Below are positions 1 to 12,913 of a stretch of 64,000 nucleotides of DNA, piece after piece (position 1 is the first letter of the stretch; each line of letters begins with the position of its first letter). A program made the position numbers and the translations under genes. This stretch comes from Arabidopsis thaliana (lineage: Eukaryota > Streptophyta > Magnoliopsida > Brassicales > Brassicaceae). A model generated the notes under the pieces. It worked only from the letters and a program-made list of their open reading frames with translations, made no database searches and was not told the origin of the DNA. The stretch spans positions 24,059,835-24,123,834 of the forward strand of contig NC_003076.8 of NCBI RefSeq assembly GCF_000001735.4. The letters are read 5' to 3'.

Positions 1-23
1 TACTCTTGCGGTGGTGTTTTTAG

Positions 24-1902
24 GCTCTTTGAGGAAACAAGGTTTAGGAGTTCCACTTGTCCAACAAAACCAGGAGTTCAGCATCCAAAATGAAGACTTT
101 CCTGCCCTTCCTGGATATAAAGGTGCTGGTCTTTTATTGTCGATAACTTTGTATTGTATTGTGCATAAAGTTGGGTCTTGCAGACTTTATGTGCACGTAG
201 TGAGGAATATCGTCTCTAGTTTCCCCTATCTTGAAAAGTTTTCCTCTATGCTATTCTCCAAAATCTCATGAAAGTCCGTTTCCAAGTTCATAAACTTCTT
301 AGCTTCCTTCATATTATAGCTTATTGCATGAGAAAGATGATAAGATGTGCTTCTTAATGATGTAAGCTAAACCTGCTGGATCATTCACAAGCGTAGTAGA
401 TTTGTTGCAGGTGGTAATTCTGAGTATCCTATGGATTTGCATCAAAAAGAACAACTGCATGACAATGCTATGTCAATGATGCACTCTCAAAACTTTTCTG
501 TAAGCTTTAGACTGTTTCGAAGTTAACAAAGTGTTGTCCTGCCTTTTTCTGTTGATATGGTTGTTGATGTGAATTAATGTTTGGATATTGCAAATTTGCA
601 GATGGGTAGATCTGGTGGTTTCAACTTGGGAGCAACATATTCATCACATCGTCCACAACAACAGCCACAACATACTTCATCTGTGAGTGGCAGTCTCTCC
701 TATCCCTATATGTATACAAGCCGGAACTTTCTTCAATTTGCATATCTCATATTATTATGGTACTGCATCATGTGGTTGGGCCACACTTGCTCCAACTACC
801 GTATCTTATCATTTAATTCTTATTTAATACCAGACTGGTGGGCTACAGGGTCTTGGCCTTAGACCTCTAAGCTCGCCTAATGCAGTTTCCAGTATTGGTT
901 ATGATCAGCTTATTCAGCAGTATCAGCAACATCAAAATCAATCCCAGTTCCCTGTGCAACAGATGTCATCAATCAACCAATTTAGAGATTCTGAGATGAA
1001 ATCGACACAGTCAGAGGCAGATCCTTTTTGCTTGCTTGGCTTGTTAGACGTACTAAACAGGAGCAACCCTGAATTGACCTCACTTGCTCTTGGCATCGAC
1101 TTGACGACGCTAGGATTGGATTTGAATTCAACTGGAAATCTCTACAAGACATTTGCGTCTCCTTGGACAAATGAACCGGCAAAGAGCGAGGTCGAGTTCA
1201 CAGTACCAAATTGTTACTACGCCACAGAACCTCCGCCTCTAACTGTAAGTTCCCTCTGTTGTTGCGAGTAGTACCAACAAAGTATTTTCTCGATTTTGTT
1301 AACAAATGTGTCATTATTTCCGTTTGTTGCAGCGAGCTAGTTTCAAAAGGTTCTCCTACGAGTTATTGTTCTACACATTTTACAGGTCTGTTATTAGATC
1401 AGCATTCAGCGTCACATTTGCCCAACTCCTAAATTAACCTTGGGCTTTTAAACTTATTACTTTGCTCTAATTATTGTTCCAGTATGCCAAAAGATGAAGC
1501 ACAGCTGTACGCAGCAGATGAACTGTATGTTTTTTCTCTACTGTAATCTTTGATCTATTCGTTTACTCCGCTCTCTTTGGCTGAGACTTTTGAGTTCGAT
1601 TGACATGTTGCAGTTACGAAAGAGGTTGGTTTTACCACAAGGAACTCAGAGTATGGTTCTTCAGAGTCGGGGAACCTTTAGTCAGGGCAGCTACATATGA
1701 AAGAGGAACATACGAATACCTTGATCCAAATTCGTTCAAAACAGTGAGAAAGGTAAGCCGACGATTATTGCAGGAATATCTATTTCCTTGTTCTCGAATT
1801 TGCAGTGTTATGAGTGAATTTTGCTGGTGATGGTTATCGCAGGAACATTTTGTTATCAAGTACGAGCTTATGGAAAAGAGACCAAGCTTGCTGCAGCTTT
1901 GA
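24..1902 (+). CDS. VIP2: NOT2-family CCR4-NOT subunit (VIP2), 3' part
   Basis: This is the C-terminal part (about 323 residues) of a NOT2/3/5-domain protein; the gene starts before the window. Coding exons are 24-122, 411-499, 602-682, 834-1244, 1333-1385, 1483-1524, 1614-1752 and 1843-1902, all GT-AG and phase-consistent. The first visible residues (LRKQGLGVPLVQQNQEF) are followed by a Gln/His-rich linker and then the conserved C-terminal domain. That domain contains LLGLLDVLNRSNPELTSLA, KRFSYELLFYTFYS and RGWFYHKELRVWF, and it ends EKRPSLLQL. NOT2 is a core scaffold of the CCR4-NOT deadenylase and transcription complex. The Arabidopsis protein is known as VIP2, a VirE2 interactor, and as a NOT2 paralogue with a role in miRNA biogenesis. 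The match to AT5G59710 is from memory. Confidence 0.9.
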
Positions 1903-2561
1903 CGACAAGTAGGTTTGTTCAATTAGTAGCATCTTTACAATGTAAAGCTTTTCTCTTCATTTCTCTTTCTTTCTTTCTTTCATGCAAGTTCTATTGATTA
2001 GAAACCAAAACCATGACATATCACATTTTCAATTTTTAACCCCAAGTTTCCCAAAAAGGTAATCACAATTACTTTCCATGGTCATTTCTTCTGGTTCAAG
2101 CATGACATGAACAGGCAATAAATAAGTTGAGATTTTGATCACAGTAACTGATACTTGAATCGAATCATTTAGATTTTTTTTTTTTTTAGTTTACTTGTTT
2201 AGTAAATATGTTGTCTATGTTTGTCACAAAAACGTGGCTCAGTTCTTGTATATATGGAGACAAAAAAATCCATTAAAAGATTGTTGACATTCTCGGAAAT
2301 TTAGTGCCAACTGTTATTGCGAGAACTTACTATAGTTTTCCTTTGGCGAAAAGCTAATAATCTTAAATCTTGATTTTGTCCTCTTTTCTCTGAGTTAGAT
2401 TTTCTTAAATTCCACTTCCGACCTATTAAGAAATGGGCTTTTGCAAAGAAGATCCGCTTCACTGAGCCCGTATCTCGAAGAGGATAATACAACAACAAAG
2501 CAAAACGGCACGTAGTTTTAATTGTAACCAAGGATTGCATTTCGGTCTTGTTTCAACAAAC
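1903..2561. other. 3' UTR of VIP2 and spacer
   Basis: This stretch holds the VIP2 3' UTR, with a short TTTC microsatellite near 1963-1981, and then AT-rich spacer with a run of about 13 T near 2177-2189. I see no coding feature. Confidence 0.6.
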
Positions 2562-2727
2562 GAAACTTCCTGAAATGCCAAGAAAAATCTGGTCATTTCA
2601 CCACAGTGATCATTGTGTATGTGTTCTAAAGACTCCAAGCGAAGGTTTTAGAAAAAGGAGCATTTTCTATTCTATTCAAGAAACTCGAAGAACATTCTCT
2701 CTTCATCCTCTAACTTCCCTATAAATA
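2562..2727 (+). promoter_or_regulatory. Heat-shock promoter with HSEs and TATA box
   Basis: Alternating GAA/TTC units typical of heat-shock elements lie upstream of HSP18.2. GAAACTTCCTGAA at 2562-2574 is a perfect three-unit element, TTCAAGAA lies at 2675-2682, and GAAGAACATTC at 2686-2696 follows directly. A TATAAATA box lies at 2720-2727, about 70 bases before the start codon. Trimeric heat-shock factors bind such arrays, so strong heat induction is expected. Confidence 0.8.
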
Positions 2728-2797
2728 TGTCCTTTGCTAATCAGATCAAATCAGCAGGAAAATCAAGAACCAAAAGTCTCCCGAAAAGCAACGAACA

Positions 2798-3283
2798 ATG
2801 TCTCTCATTCCAAGCATTTTTGGAGGACGCAGATCAAACGTCTTTGATCCGTTCTCGCAAGACTTATGGGATCCATTCGAAGGATTCTTCACGCCATCTT
2901 CTGCGTTGGCAAACGCTTCAACCGCTCGTGATGTGGCAGCGTTTACAAACGCAAGAGTGGATTGGAAGGAAACGCCGGAGGCACATGTGTTCAAAGCGGA
3001 CTTGCCAGGCCTGAAGAAGGAAGAAGTCAAGGTTGAGGTTGAAGACAAGAACGTTCTGCAGATTAGCGGAGAGAGGAGCAAGGAGAACGAAGAGAAGAAC
3101 GATAAGTGGCACCGTGTGGAGAGAGCTAGTGGGAAGTTTATGAGAAGGTTTAGGTTACCGGAGAATGCAAAGATGGAAGAAGTGAAGGCAACAATGGAGA
3201 ATGGTGTGCTTACGGTTGTGGTTCCGAAAGCGCCTGAGAAGAAGCCTCAAGTCAAGTCCATCGATATCTCCGGGGCTAATTGA
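2798..3283 (+). CDS. HSP18.2: Class I cytosolic small heat shock protein, 18.2 kDa
   Basis: This is a single-exon gene for 161 residues, the usual size of plant class CI small HSPs. The N-terminal arm begins [19 protein letters not shown]. The alpha-crystallin domain runs from about residue 47 to 147 ([19 protein letters not shown], then [11 protein letters not shown]). The C-terminal tail has the SIDI (IxI) motif needed for oligomer assembly. The family forms dodecamers that hold unfolding proteins in a refoldable state without using ATP. The ATG is the first after the TATA box and has a good A-rich plant context. Heat-shock elements lie upstream. It matches HSP18.2 (AT5G59720). Confidence 0.97.
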   Translation: MSLIPSIFGGRRSNVFDPFSQDLWDPFEGFFTPSSALANASTARDVAAFTNARVDWKETPEAHVFKADLPGLKKEEVKVEVEDKNVLQISGERSKENEEKNDKWHRVERASGKFMRRFRLPENAKMEEVKATMENGVLTVVVPKAPEKKPQVKSIDISGAN

Positions 3284-4265
3284 ATATGAAGATGAAGATG
3301 AAATATTTGGTGTGTCAAATAAAAAGCTTGTGTGCTTAAGTTTGTGTTTTTTTCTTGGCTTGTTGTGTTATGAATTTGTGGCTTTTTCTAATATTAAATG
3401 AATGTAAGATCTCATTATAATGAATAAACAAATGTTTCTATAATCCATTGTGAATGTTTTGTTGGATCTCTTCTGCAGCATATAACTACTGTATGTGCTA
3501 TGGTATGGACTATGGAATATGATTAAAGATAAGATGGGCTCATAGAGTAAAACGAGGCGAGGGACCTATAAACCTCCCTTCATCATGCTATTTCATGATC
3601 TATTTTATAAAATAAAGATGTAGAAAAAAGTAAGCGTAATAACCGCAAAACAAATGATTTAAAACATGGCACATAATGAGGAGATTAAGTTCGGTTTACG
3701 TTTATTTTAGTACTAATTGTAACGTGAGACTACGTATCGGGAATCGCCTAATTAAAGCATTAATGCGAACCTGATTAGATTCACCGACCCTCCTATCGTG
3801 TCGACCTTTCTGTTTCTTAGAATTTTTTGGTAGTCTATGTACTAATAATGTCAGCTTCGTATTTATTTCATAAGCAATTTGCATTTGCAATTTGTTTTTT
3901 ACTTTTATTTTTATTGTATTGTGGAATGTGGACTCGTACCAACATGAAGTTATATACCACCAAAAAAATTACAGTTAGTCAAAAGATTCACGAGTGAGAG
4001 CTACTTATGATTGTCTTTTACGTATATGTCTAATTGTCTATTTGCTCAATAATCTTTGTACTTTCTTTTGTCGTTGATAAAATCACAAAGTTCCAAAAGT
4101 AATCGAATGATTTGCTTTTAAGAAAAGAAGAGCTCAATAATTCAACATATATCTGTACACACATAATTGAATAAGATATTCGACACATCAATCACTATAG
4201 GTTACATTATAACCACACAAATTAAAGAAAAGAAAAAAAAAAAACTAATATCACGAGATTCTCAT
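3284..4265. other. Convergent spacer between HSP18.2 and EXO70H7
   Basis: Both neighbours transcribe into this AT-rich stretch, so it holds two 3' UTRs. A poly(A)-signal-like AATGAATAAA lies near 3418-3427. I see no coding or RNA gene. Confidence 0.6.
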
Positions 4266-6170
4266 TCAATGACTACTACGTCCGCCACGAGCTTTACCCG
4301 TACTCGACGAACCAGTTCCGGATCCGGATCCGGATCCAGACCCACCAGCTGTCGAAACACTCCCTGAGCCTCTAGACCCAAAGTAAAGATCCGAGAGGTA
4401 ATTCCCAATATCTTCAGGGGTATATCTGGAAATAGCCTCATTATCTCCAACCATACCATATGCAAACCGGTTCATCCGGTAAAACTCGGTACAAACCAGC
4501 ATAAGTTTCTGACTCAACGTGATTTTAATCTGGTCCCTAAGTTTCGGGTCGGGTATAACCCACGAAGTCTGTTTCCGGTACGACGTCTCAAACTCATCGT
4601 TGAATCTCGCCACCAAAACCTTAGCTTCCTCCGGCGAAATCTCATCCGTCGGAATCTCCGGTAGTAAATCCAGCACTTTCCCCCACGCAAGCTTCTCAAA
4701 CTTATCAGCATACAGCTTCACCTTCTCTTCATGCCTAAACACCCAATCGTCTCCGAGAAGAACCTTCAGAGTCGACGATCGGACTTTAACGACGACGTAT
4801 TGGAGATTGTTAGCGAGGAAGAGATAAGACAAAGCAACGTCTTTATACGGCTGAGCTTTACCGTCGATTTTACAAAGCGTGAGTAAAATCACCCAAGCGA
4901 TACGTACAGAGACCGGAGACGAATACAGATCCTCCGGATTCGCTTCATCGCCGCCGCTTATGTATAAAGAATCCGGCAACGGCGTCGGCACACTCAGCTT
5001 CCAGTTTTCGAATATCGCAGCGATGGAATCACTGTAATCAGCGAGGAAGGAGAGGTAATTCATAACGTAACGAGTCAGAGGATGAACACCACCACCGATG
5101 ATCGGAGTCTTCGAGGTTTCTTTCTGAATCGCCGATTCGAAATCCGTCATCATCAACCTCGTCGCATCGCCGAGTCTAGCTAACGAGTTTATCACCTGAG
5201 ATCTAACCGCAGCAGCTGATTCGAAGTAGAAGATTGATTCAATCTCAACATAGAGATTCGCAAGAGCTTCATACATATCCAGAAACCGAAACATTTTCTC
5301 CGGAGTTAACTTTTTGATCTTGGAAGCATATTCCGGGAAAGTGAAGAGAATCAATGCTCCTTCTTGAGTAATCTCAGTGAAAGAAGATTCAACGATTAAA
5401 CCAGAGGAAGAGAAAACATGATCAGCTAAAATCCTCTCACCGAAGAACAATTTTCTAACAGCTAATTTCACAGCTTTTAGCCATGTTTTGATCTTTGATT
5501 CGAGAATCTCCCAATCCATTTTCTGAACCTGATGAAGATTGAATCTCTCCATTTGCAGATTATGCAGCGTCTCATCAACAATCGATTTCCGTACGGTTTT
5601 ATAAACCCTAACGCATTCCTTAGCGTAGCCGGTAGAGATCATACAATCAGCAATCATCTTGAGATCATCCATTGCGTCGGAATCTCCACCGGAGAATCTA
5701 TGCTCTTCGTCGGCGTTTTCTTCGTAACTGCTTTCGTCTTCGGAATCGGAGACACTAGTCGTAGTCGAAGTACTGAATCTCGATGATCTGTAAGAACGTA
5801 CAGAGACACATTCAGGATCTAAATACTCACGGTTCGCTTTTAAAACACGATGAAACTCTGATTCGAGAAGCTTCATCGCCGATTGCATTAGATTCTGTGC
5901 GTAGATTAGCTTCTCCGAGGAAGGGTTAACGGAAACCAAACGATGCATCGTGCTTTGTAGATGTCTAACGGCTGTAACAAACTCCTCTGCTTCACGACGA
6001 CTGTTGGTGGAGAAGAGGAAGTCGTCGGAGGAAGAAGCAGCCGGAGAAGTCCATTTTGATATGACGGTGTTGATGTTGCTCATACATTCTTGAACAGCTG
6101 ATTCCGCGAGAGAGAGATGAGCTGTTGGTTTCTCCGGTGGAGGAGATGATCGGAATAAATGCTTCCCCAT
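4266..6170 (-). CDS. EXO70H7: EXO70H-type exocyst subunit
   Basis: This intronless gene encodes 634 residues, read from the ATG at 6168-6170 (MGKHLFRSSPPPEKPTAH). The frame stays open upstream, but no better ATG is seen there and the MGKHLF start gives the usual family length. The C-terminal two thirds are an EXO70 fold with motifs such as ALANLYVEIESIFYFESAA, HPLTRYVMNYLSFLADYSD and RFNDEFETSYRKQTSWVIP. EXO70 binds PI(4,5)P2 and tethers secretory vesicles at the plasma membrane as part of the exocyst. The H clade is expanded in plants and tied to stress and defence. An acidic Ser/Glu-rich stretch lies near residues 145-170, and the end is a Gly/Ser tail. It matches AT5G59730. Confidence 0.95.
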   Translation of the reverse strand: MGKHLFRSSPPPEKPTAHLSLAESAVQECMSNINTVISKWTSPAASSSDDFLFSTNSRREAEEFVTAVRHLQSTMHRLVSVNPSSEKLIYAQNLMQSAMKLLESEFHRVLKANREYLDPECVSVRSYRSSRFSTSTTTSVSDSEDESSYEENADEEHRFSGGDSDAMDDLKMIADCMISTGYAKECVRVYKTVRKSIVDETLHNLQMERFNLHQVQKMDWEILESKIKTWLKAVKLAVRKLFFGERILADHVFSSSGLIVESSFTEITQEGALILFTFPEYASKIKKLTPEKMFRFLDMYEALANLYVEIESIFYFESAAAVRSQVINSLARLGDATRLMMTDFESAIQKETSKTPIIGGGVHPLTRYVMNYLSFLADYSDSIAAIFENWKLSVPTPLPDSLYISGGDEANPEDLYSSPVSVRIAWVILLTLCKIDGKAQPYKDVALSYLFLANNLQYVVVKVRSSTLKVLLGDDWVFRHEEKVKLYADKFEKLAWGKVLDLLPEIPTDEISPEEAKVLVARFNDEFETSYRKQTSWVIPDPKLRDQIKITLSQKLMLVCTEFYRMNRFAYGMVGDNEAISRYTPEDIGNYLSDLYFGSRGSGSVSTAGGSGSGSGSGTGSSSTGKARGGRSSH

Positions 6171-9100
6171 TTTTGTGGTTTGCTCTGTTTTTATTTTTTG
6201 GTACCGTCTCTTTTTATGTGTGTGAAGAAGAAGGTACTCTGTTTTTTTTTTTTGGTTACTCTTTAACAAAAATAAAACTTCTGGTTTGTTGTTTGTTTGT
6301 TTGGTTTTTGTAATCAAAAAGTGAAGTAGATAAGATGAGGAAGGTGGAGGAATGAGCTATATATATTATAGAAACGACGGCTTTTTCAATGAAATATACG
6401 TATATGCGTATATGTGAGTGTACGTATAGATATGTGGAGAAGAATGGTTGATTAGTCAAACGCGGTGTCAAATAAGACAAGACATTGGGGAAAGTCAATT
6501 CTGACGAAGTTTTTATTTTTACATTTATTGCTGCTTTCATCTGCAGCTGTGAATTTTGCATAGTTTACCGTTTTCGAAAAGAGGTGCTATTAAATACACT
6601 AGTAGTAATTCACCAACCAAATTACCAAAATATCACAAAAGGTAAATCTGTAGGATTCGTAAGAATTAATGTTTATATCCTAAAACTGTCAATATTAAAT
6701 GTCACGAAATTGCAAAACTAATATACCCTTAACTGAAAAATCCTTGGCTTTGATTGGGTTAAGTACTAAGTAAGTACGTCATCTATGATCTATGATTCTT
6801 GGTTAAACAATAAACAATTAGTTTGAGAGAGTTGTTGAATATAAAATATATATTATAAGTGATACGATGATCTTAAATTCTTGGAAACTCTCGTGCACAA
6901 ATCAGGACAGCAAAATTTTGTGTGGTATGAATTTTAGAATAAAATGAATGTTAGTACGTGTGTTACAGTTAGTTTTTATCAGTATTGTATTAATATATTT
7001 AACGGATGTAATGGAAAAACACAATTAGCTTTTTTTATGATACAAACTGTTAGTTAGCTTTCTACTAGATTTGTATTTTTGGAACCGAAGATTTTGAGGA
7101 AGGTTCCTTTGCCTTATAAGTTGAAAATTGCGTACTGCCGCCACATAAATGAAATCAACAGTTTATTTGTTAACAGATGTTCAAAGATCCTAAATTGCCA
7201 AAACACGACTACTAATTCATAGTTTTCTCCATCTCTTTAATTATTAGGGGAGAAGAGAACACAATACAAAATTTCCCATCTTAAACCATTTTCAGTAGGT
7301 TTCATCGGTGTCAAATATAAATCTAATTAGCAGTCAGATATTAAATCAATTTAAAGACTCTTGCTTCAGATTTTAAAATATTTTGTACAGTTAAATATGT
7401 TCCCAATCAAAATTTTATTGTGAAGTTAAAACTATTCATAAACACACAGCAGATGTTGAAATTACATCCTAAATTTCATAATCATATTCAAAATCATAGA
7501 AATTTAAAAGTTTAATATAGGATAGAAGTTAAAACTTTCACTGTCATTTTAATTGTGTTTAGTTAAGAATAGATGAAAACAACAAGACTGGAGACAATAC
7601 GGCTCTTGATTCGGTAAAATTCTGATATTGTCTAAGCTCTCTAGTCTCAAAGCGATTTCATAAAATGATATAAAATTACCGTAATCAACCGACCATACTT
7701 TTAACTAAAAAGATAATTCAACCGACAATCAAACGAAACGGCAGTTACCAAAATTCAACGTGAGGAAGGTAGCATGATAATATATGCATGTAAATTATGT
7801 GTTTGAAGAATAATTATGTTATTTTAATCATTGTTTCTGAAATTAGTTTGCTAACGGAAAATTGCAATAATTTCTCTTTCTTTTGTCGTCGAAAAGTAAA
7901 ACAATTCTAAAACGGGAAAAAGACAGTGAAAAAGAGAGAATCTAAAGATTGATTTTAACATAAGTAACACGTGAATCGAGTGGAAGTTGCCGACTAGGAT
8001 AAAGCTAATGTCACCCACCACTCATGCAATTCAAATGGTCCTCATTCTCCATGGCCCCTAGGGATTTCGACTAGACAGGAGCCGACCCACTTGTTCTCTT
8101 TTTAGAGCACTTAGTTTTTGTTTTCTTTTATGTTTGGTCCGAGTAAATCATATAAAATTAAGAATTTGACCTTACTAAGTTTGACCGCTTTATTTACGGG
8201 TCTATCCAAATAACCTGTTTAAATTATATATAGATAGATAGTCCATCAACGACTACTTTGTTAATAGTCTCATAATAGTTCATTTCATTCGTTAGATATC
8301 ATACATAATCGGTATTCTATGTGAGATGTTAGCTCTGTTCTCATGAACTGATAAGAGTGTTTTGTTGTAGAAGTTTTGATCTTGTACCAATTCCAATGAA
8401 ACCCAAAAGAAAAACTGAGAGAGTTTGATATAATCGGGGGTTGAGCTGAAGTTGGCAGCATAATCAGATTGGTTATATGTTAATTTAGCTGGTTTAAAGA
8501 GGATTTTTTAACTCAGATCGAGGCAAAATGCTGGCCAAACTTTCAGTTTGACACTATACAACCATATGCCATTGAATTCTTCATAAGACAAGCATTACGT
8601 CTATTGTGTTGCGTGAGATTTCTCATTAAGTTATAGAAAGGACGTCGATCACGGACCACCCATTCTATGTGTATAATAAGATCCATTCCAAACCACGTGT
8701 TTCATCGTCATCTTTCCATAAAACCATCCATTGTGCATATCATACAGTTCATACTTAGACTGATTCTTGGCATGCATCATTTTGCGTATATTTCATTCAC
8801 AAACCTACTTTCAGTGTTTTTCGCTACATGATTTTGAAGATTAATCTCTCCCTAACTTACACTCATGTATGAAAACGTTTACAATGTAACTAAGGAAACT
8901 CCCGTGTAACTGTATAAATTAGTTTCATAGTCCTTCTATTTTATTCGTAACAGTACGTTTTGAAATTATATGCATACACATGATACATGGCACATGAATT
9001 TTTATCGCGAATATGCACACATCACACATGTGCATGTATGAATAAGACATACGTAGCCATGTATAGGTCTTTAATTATGTAGGCAAGACCTTCCTTATAT

Positions 9101-10475
9101 ACGCACCGGTTTGACTTTGAATTAGCAACTGTGAGTTGAACGGAACTTCGTCACGCAAAATATTGCTTATATAACATTTCCTTTGATATTATTTTTTGAT
9201 TTGAAGACCAAAGTATTATTTTATATATAAGTATTTAACGAATCTATGATGAAGATATTAATTTTTTTGAATATTTATTATCGTCCAAGGTGTGAATTTT
9301 GGACCTTTCGTTAATTCGTTTTGACGTCGTCTTATAGTCACGAATTTATAACTTCCTTAAGAAAACGTCTTAATTTAGTGTTTTTGGTTCATCTTCGGTT
9401 GTGATGATCAACTAAATAAACTGACTAAAAACGAGGGAGCATAGCATAGAACGAAAAAGCTAATTTTCAAATTTTATACACACACAATTGATTAATTATT
9501 TTCAGTTCCGGCAGAAAGTTATAATCTTTGTATATGCAGTAGTTAATCAGCTAACTATTCAATGATTACCCTTAACAACCAAATTGTTATTTTTTTGAAA
9601 CTTAATGAAAGTTTCTTTAGGGTTATATATGAATATATCTCTTCCTTTGAAGTATTCAAGTATGTTTTAGGAATGAAGAATAAGTCCACTATATATAAAG
9701 GACTGATACTCATCGCCATTTTTTTAAAAATGTAATACAAGACCTTATTATGATATTTACCAGATCAATCTCTTTCCTTCTTTGAATTATTCTTCTGATG
9801 ATGACCAGGTACATTTTGATACTGCTAAAATTTCTTGAAGAATATTAAAATACTAAAAATACAAAATTGGTACATTTGAAAGTAAACAGAAAAAAGTGAT
9901 TAAAGGGAAAGTCTTGCTGTTGGAAGTCAATCGGGATATCTCAAAGGCTTACATCAGAAATTCTAACCAACTACAACTACTTTTTTAATCTTTCAGCTGT
10001 GGTATCTATAATTGCACCAACTCAAAAAGAAAAATTCTATATAAACTATAATCTTCTTTTATTTTTACATAAATTTAGGTTTGAGATCAGTTTTTTTAGT
10101 TTTTGGTTAACTTAAATTTGGATTCAGTTTTTGTTTTAGATAGTATACACAAATAATGATCCATTTGATCTCGGAATAAATGATTTCGGTTTGATCTGGT
10201 TAGGCAAACTTGTGCAGAAGTATAACATTTTCATTGTCATCAATCTTTTTCGTCTAGCGATCAACTAACAAACAAGAAACACATGTACTCACTACTCATA
10301 ATATAGATATATAATCAACTCTACGCGAGATCCAACAAAATTTTTAAAAAGATGAGACAAATACAACGAGTATATAAATCCTAGTTTCAGTTTCCTAACG
10401 GCTAGTTTTCTTTTGTTCTGAACTTCTGAGGGTTATATCAAGCGCAAAAACCTTTAACTGGTGTTATATTTCTTC
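6171..10475. other. 4.3-kb spacer, no coding gene seen
   Basis: The right flank of EXO70H7 (6171 to about 6500) is its 5' UTR and promoter, and the last few hundred bases are the 3' flank of the transporter gene. In between I see only AT-rich sequence with short random ORFs and no exon-like runs, tRNA or clear transposon ends. A long noncoding RNA cannot be excluded from sequence alone. Confidence 0.5.
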
Positions 10476-12913
10476 TTAAGAGCTCTCAACCTTTTCGTAC
10501 TGCGGAAGTTCTGGAGGTGGTGGTTGCGTTTGTGAATTTTTCTTGTTGTTCAGTAAGTTTTTCGCATATAAAGACCCGAAAACGATGACCTGATGGAGCA
10601 AACTTGGTTAGTCAAGAATCAAAAAGTATAATATAAAGTTCCGAACAATGTAGAAGGAACCGAAACTGTACCGATCCGATACATTGCTCCCAGCTAAGAG
10701 GATGAGAAAACCAAATGCATGAGAGCATGATGCTTGCAAGCTTTATTAAAAGACAGATTAGTCGGATTAGAAATCGGACGGTGTTGTCAGTTATGAAGAC
10801 AGATTATTCAGACTGAGATCGAGTTTTCTTTTTACCTGTCTGGTCGTCATGATTGCAGCAAATGTTAGAGCACCAAATGTCCTAATTGTGTAAGAAATGA
10901 AGAACTGGCTCGCTGTTGCAACCTGCACATTATTAGTCTCTGGTAAGTTCAGTGGTAAACAAAGACAAGACAGGAAGATTGTATCATGAGACGTCATCAA
11001 AGCCTTTTGTTTCGGATTATAGATTTATGGATTTGTTTTATGAATATACATGCATGCATCTTGTGGATCTTAAAACTAATTTGGTCGAAACGACATGGCA
11101 ATGCATTTACTAAGTAGAAGAATAGAGGAAGCTTAAAACTTACTGTGGAAAGCAGAGCGATGTCGAGTAAACAATCCCTATGCAGAGAAACAAAATCTAC
11201 AGCTGGTAGTAGATGCCCTTGCAATATAAGTCCTACATCAACCATAAGATTTACATAATGGTAAGAACAGAGAATGATTGACCACATTGATCTTCTTTTT
11301 GAGGGTCTAAGCATTGAGGTCTTTTATGCAGAAGAGATGAATTCTGACTATGAGACACATTCAGAAACAGAGGAAACTTAAAATAGTTGCGACTAATGAC
11401 ATGTTGATATCACTAACATAAAACCTCACTTTAGCCTAGTAGTCATCAGCTGAAGATTGAATCAATTTTCATTCCAGAGGTCTAACAGTCAAAATAAACT
11501 GAACTCAGATATATAACTAAAGTAAACAAATAAAGAGAAAAAAAGAAGAGAAAAGTCTTCTTCCTAAAGAATTTTCTTAGGACCAGCCACCCACCAGGGA
11601 AAACGATTAATGGTCCAATGTCCATAGAAAATGACAGTGACAGAAAATGATGCGACTCTAACAGTATAGGTTCCAGAAACAAATAAGATTCTCACCAGTG
11701 AAACTCAAAACACAAGAACAAAGTGTTGTGTAGAATATTTGGTTATGTATCTCCATGTTATATCCTTTAAAGAGCTTGTCTTGGAATGTACTTGTAAAGC
11801 CGTCAAACCTGTTAGTGAGCCAATTACCATATACACAATCAATATTCCTTGTTTTAAAACAAGACAACAAAAATTTCAGTATATTCGCATAAACAATAAA
11901 ACAAGTAACACGGATACACATACCCAAGATAACCAGCCATAAGGGAAACACCCCAAACAGTATTTTCCCTTCCCTTATTGTATGGACTAACATCATCTCC
12001 TGCCTACAAATCAGGTTTACATAAACAAACATGATGTTCATGGTAAATATGATAGTCTAACTAACCGAAGCTTTTGATTGGGTATAGAGGTTTATACCGG
12101 AAAGAGAATAAAGACAGAGCAGCCAAGGGTCACCAGAAAAGCCACTAAATAGTCAAAGCCCTTATACTTCTTCTGCATAATGAGCGTTCCCCACACCTAT
12201 ATAGAGCACAAATATAAGAATGGTGGATGCTAAACTCAAAGGCATGAGTTTCCAGCTCTGAAAAACTTACCATTACTGGTATCATTTTGGCACACTTTGC
12301 AAGAGTTTGGACAGGGAAGCTCACATACTTGAGAGCCTGGAGGCATTACAGATAGCAAAAAGCAATAAGCAGCAAAAAGTAGGCATACAAAGTTCATACA
12401 TTAAAATAAAAATCCAACCTCATATTGACATGTTGTAGTTAAGATGTTAGTCACTGATATAAGGCAATATTTATAAACCGGAGCTACAGGATCCAAAACT
12501 TTCTTGCTTGCCTACAAATTAAAAAAGAAAAGCCAAAAAGGGTTACATAAAACTTTAGCAAATAAGTATAAACACAAAGTTGGTGTTTTTAGCTAGTTTA
12601 CCAGTAAAGCACCAGCAGAGACAGCTGATGTAGTAAGCCGATTGCAGAAAACAAGAAACAAAGAGTGCTTAAAAAACTCCTTGTTCACTCCATAAGGAAC
12701 TCTCATTATCTTCTCCTACAAAACCACAATCACAAAACAAAAGAAATTTGTAAGAAAGGGGAGACATTTCACAGAGAATGGTATCATGAAAACAAGACAG
12801 ACCTGAAGAACACCGTAGATTACAAGAGTAGACATAATGCCGGAAACTGCGAATACACCTTTCCATAATTTGTTCTCTTTCACTCCTCCGTTTACTAATT
12901 CTGGCTCAGCCAT
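10476..12913 (-). CDS. UTR5B: UDP-galactose/UDP-glucose transporter (SLC35B-like)
   Basis: Eleven exons give 344 residues: 12803-12913, 12602-12715, 12419-12511, 12271-12336, 12098-12196, 11924-12003, 11696-11808, 11144-11232, 10836-10922, 10672-10740 and 10476-10589. The protein starts MAEPELVNGGVKENK and is hydrophobic throughout, as expected for about ten membrane helices. UAA-transporter motifs include PVQTLAKCAKMIPVMVWG, GFDGFTSTFQDKLFKGYNM and FGALTFAAIMTTRQ. The family exchanges UDP-sugars for UMP across Golgi or ER membranes to supply glycosylation. The hydrophilic tail (QTQPPPPELPQYEKVESS) is cytosolic in such proteins and shows no clear KKxx signal. It matches AT5G59740. The substrate is inferred from the family, and the symbol is from memory. 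Confidence 0.9.

Noticed and set aside
6171-6317. Longer EXO70H7 start
   Set aside because: The frame is open upstream, but the residues are Lys/Thr-rich leader translation and there is no better ATG; the MGKHLF start fits the family.
11482-12041. Minus-strand ORFs across introns of the sugar transporter
   Set aside because: They are exons read through into introns; the spliced model accounts for all conserved residues.
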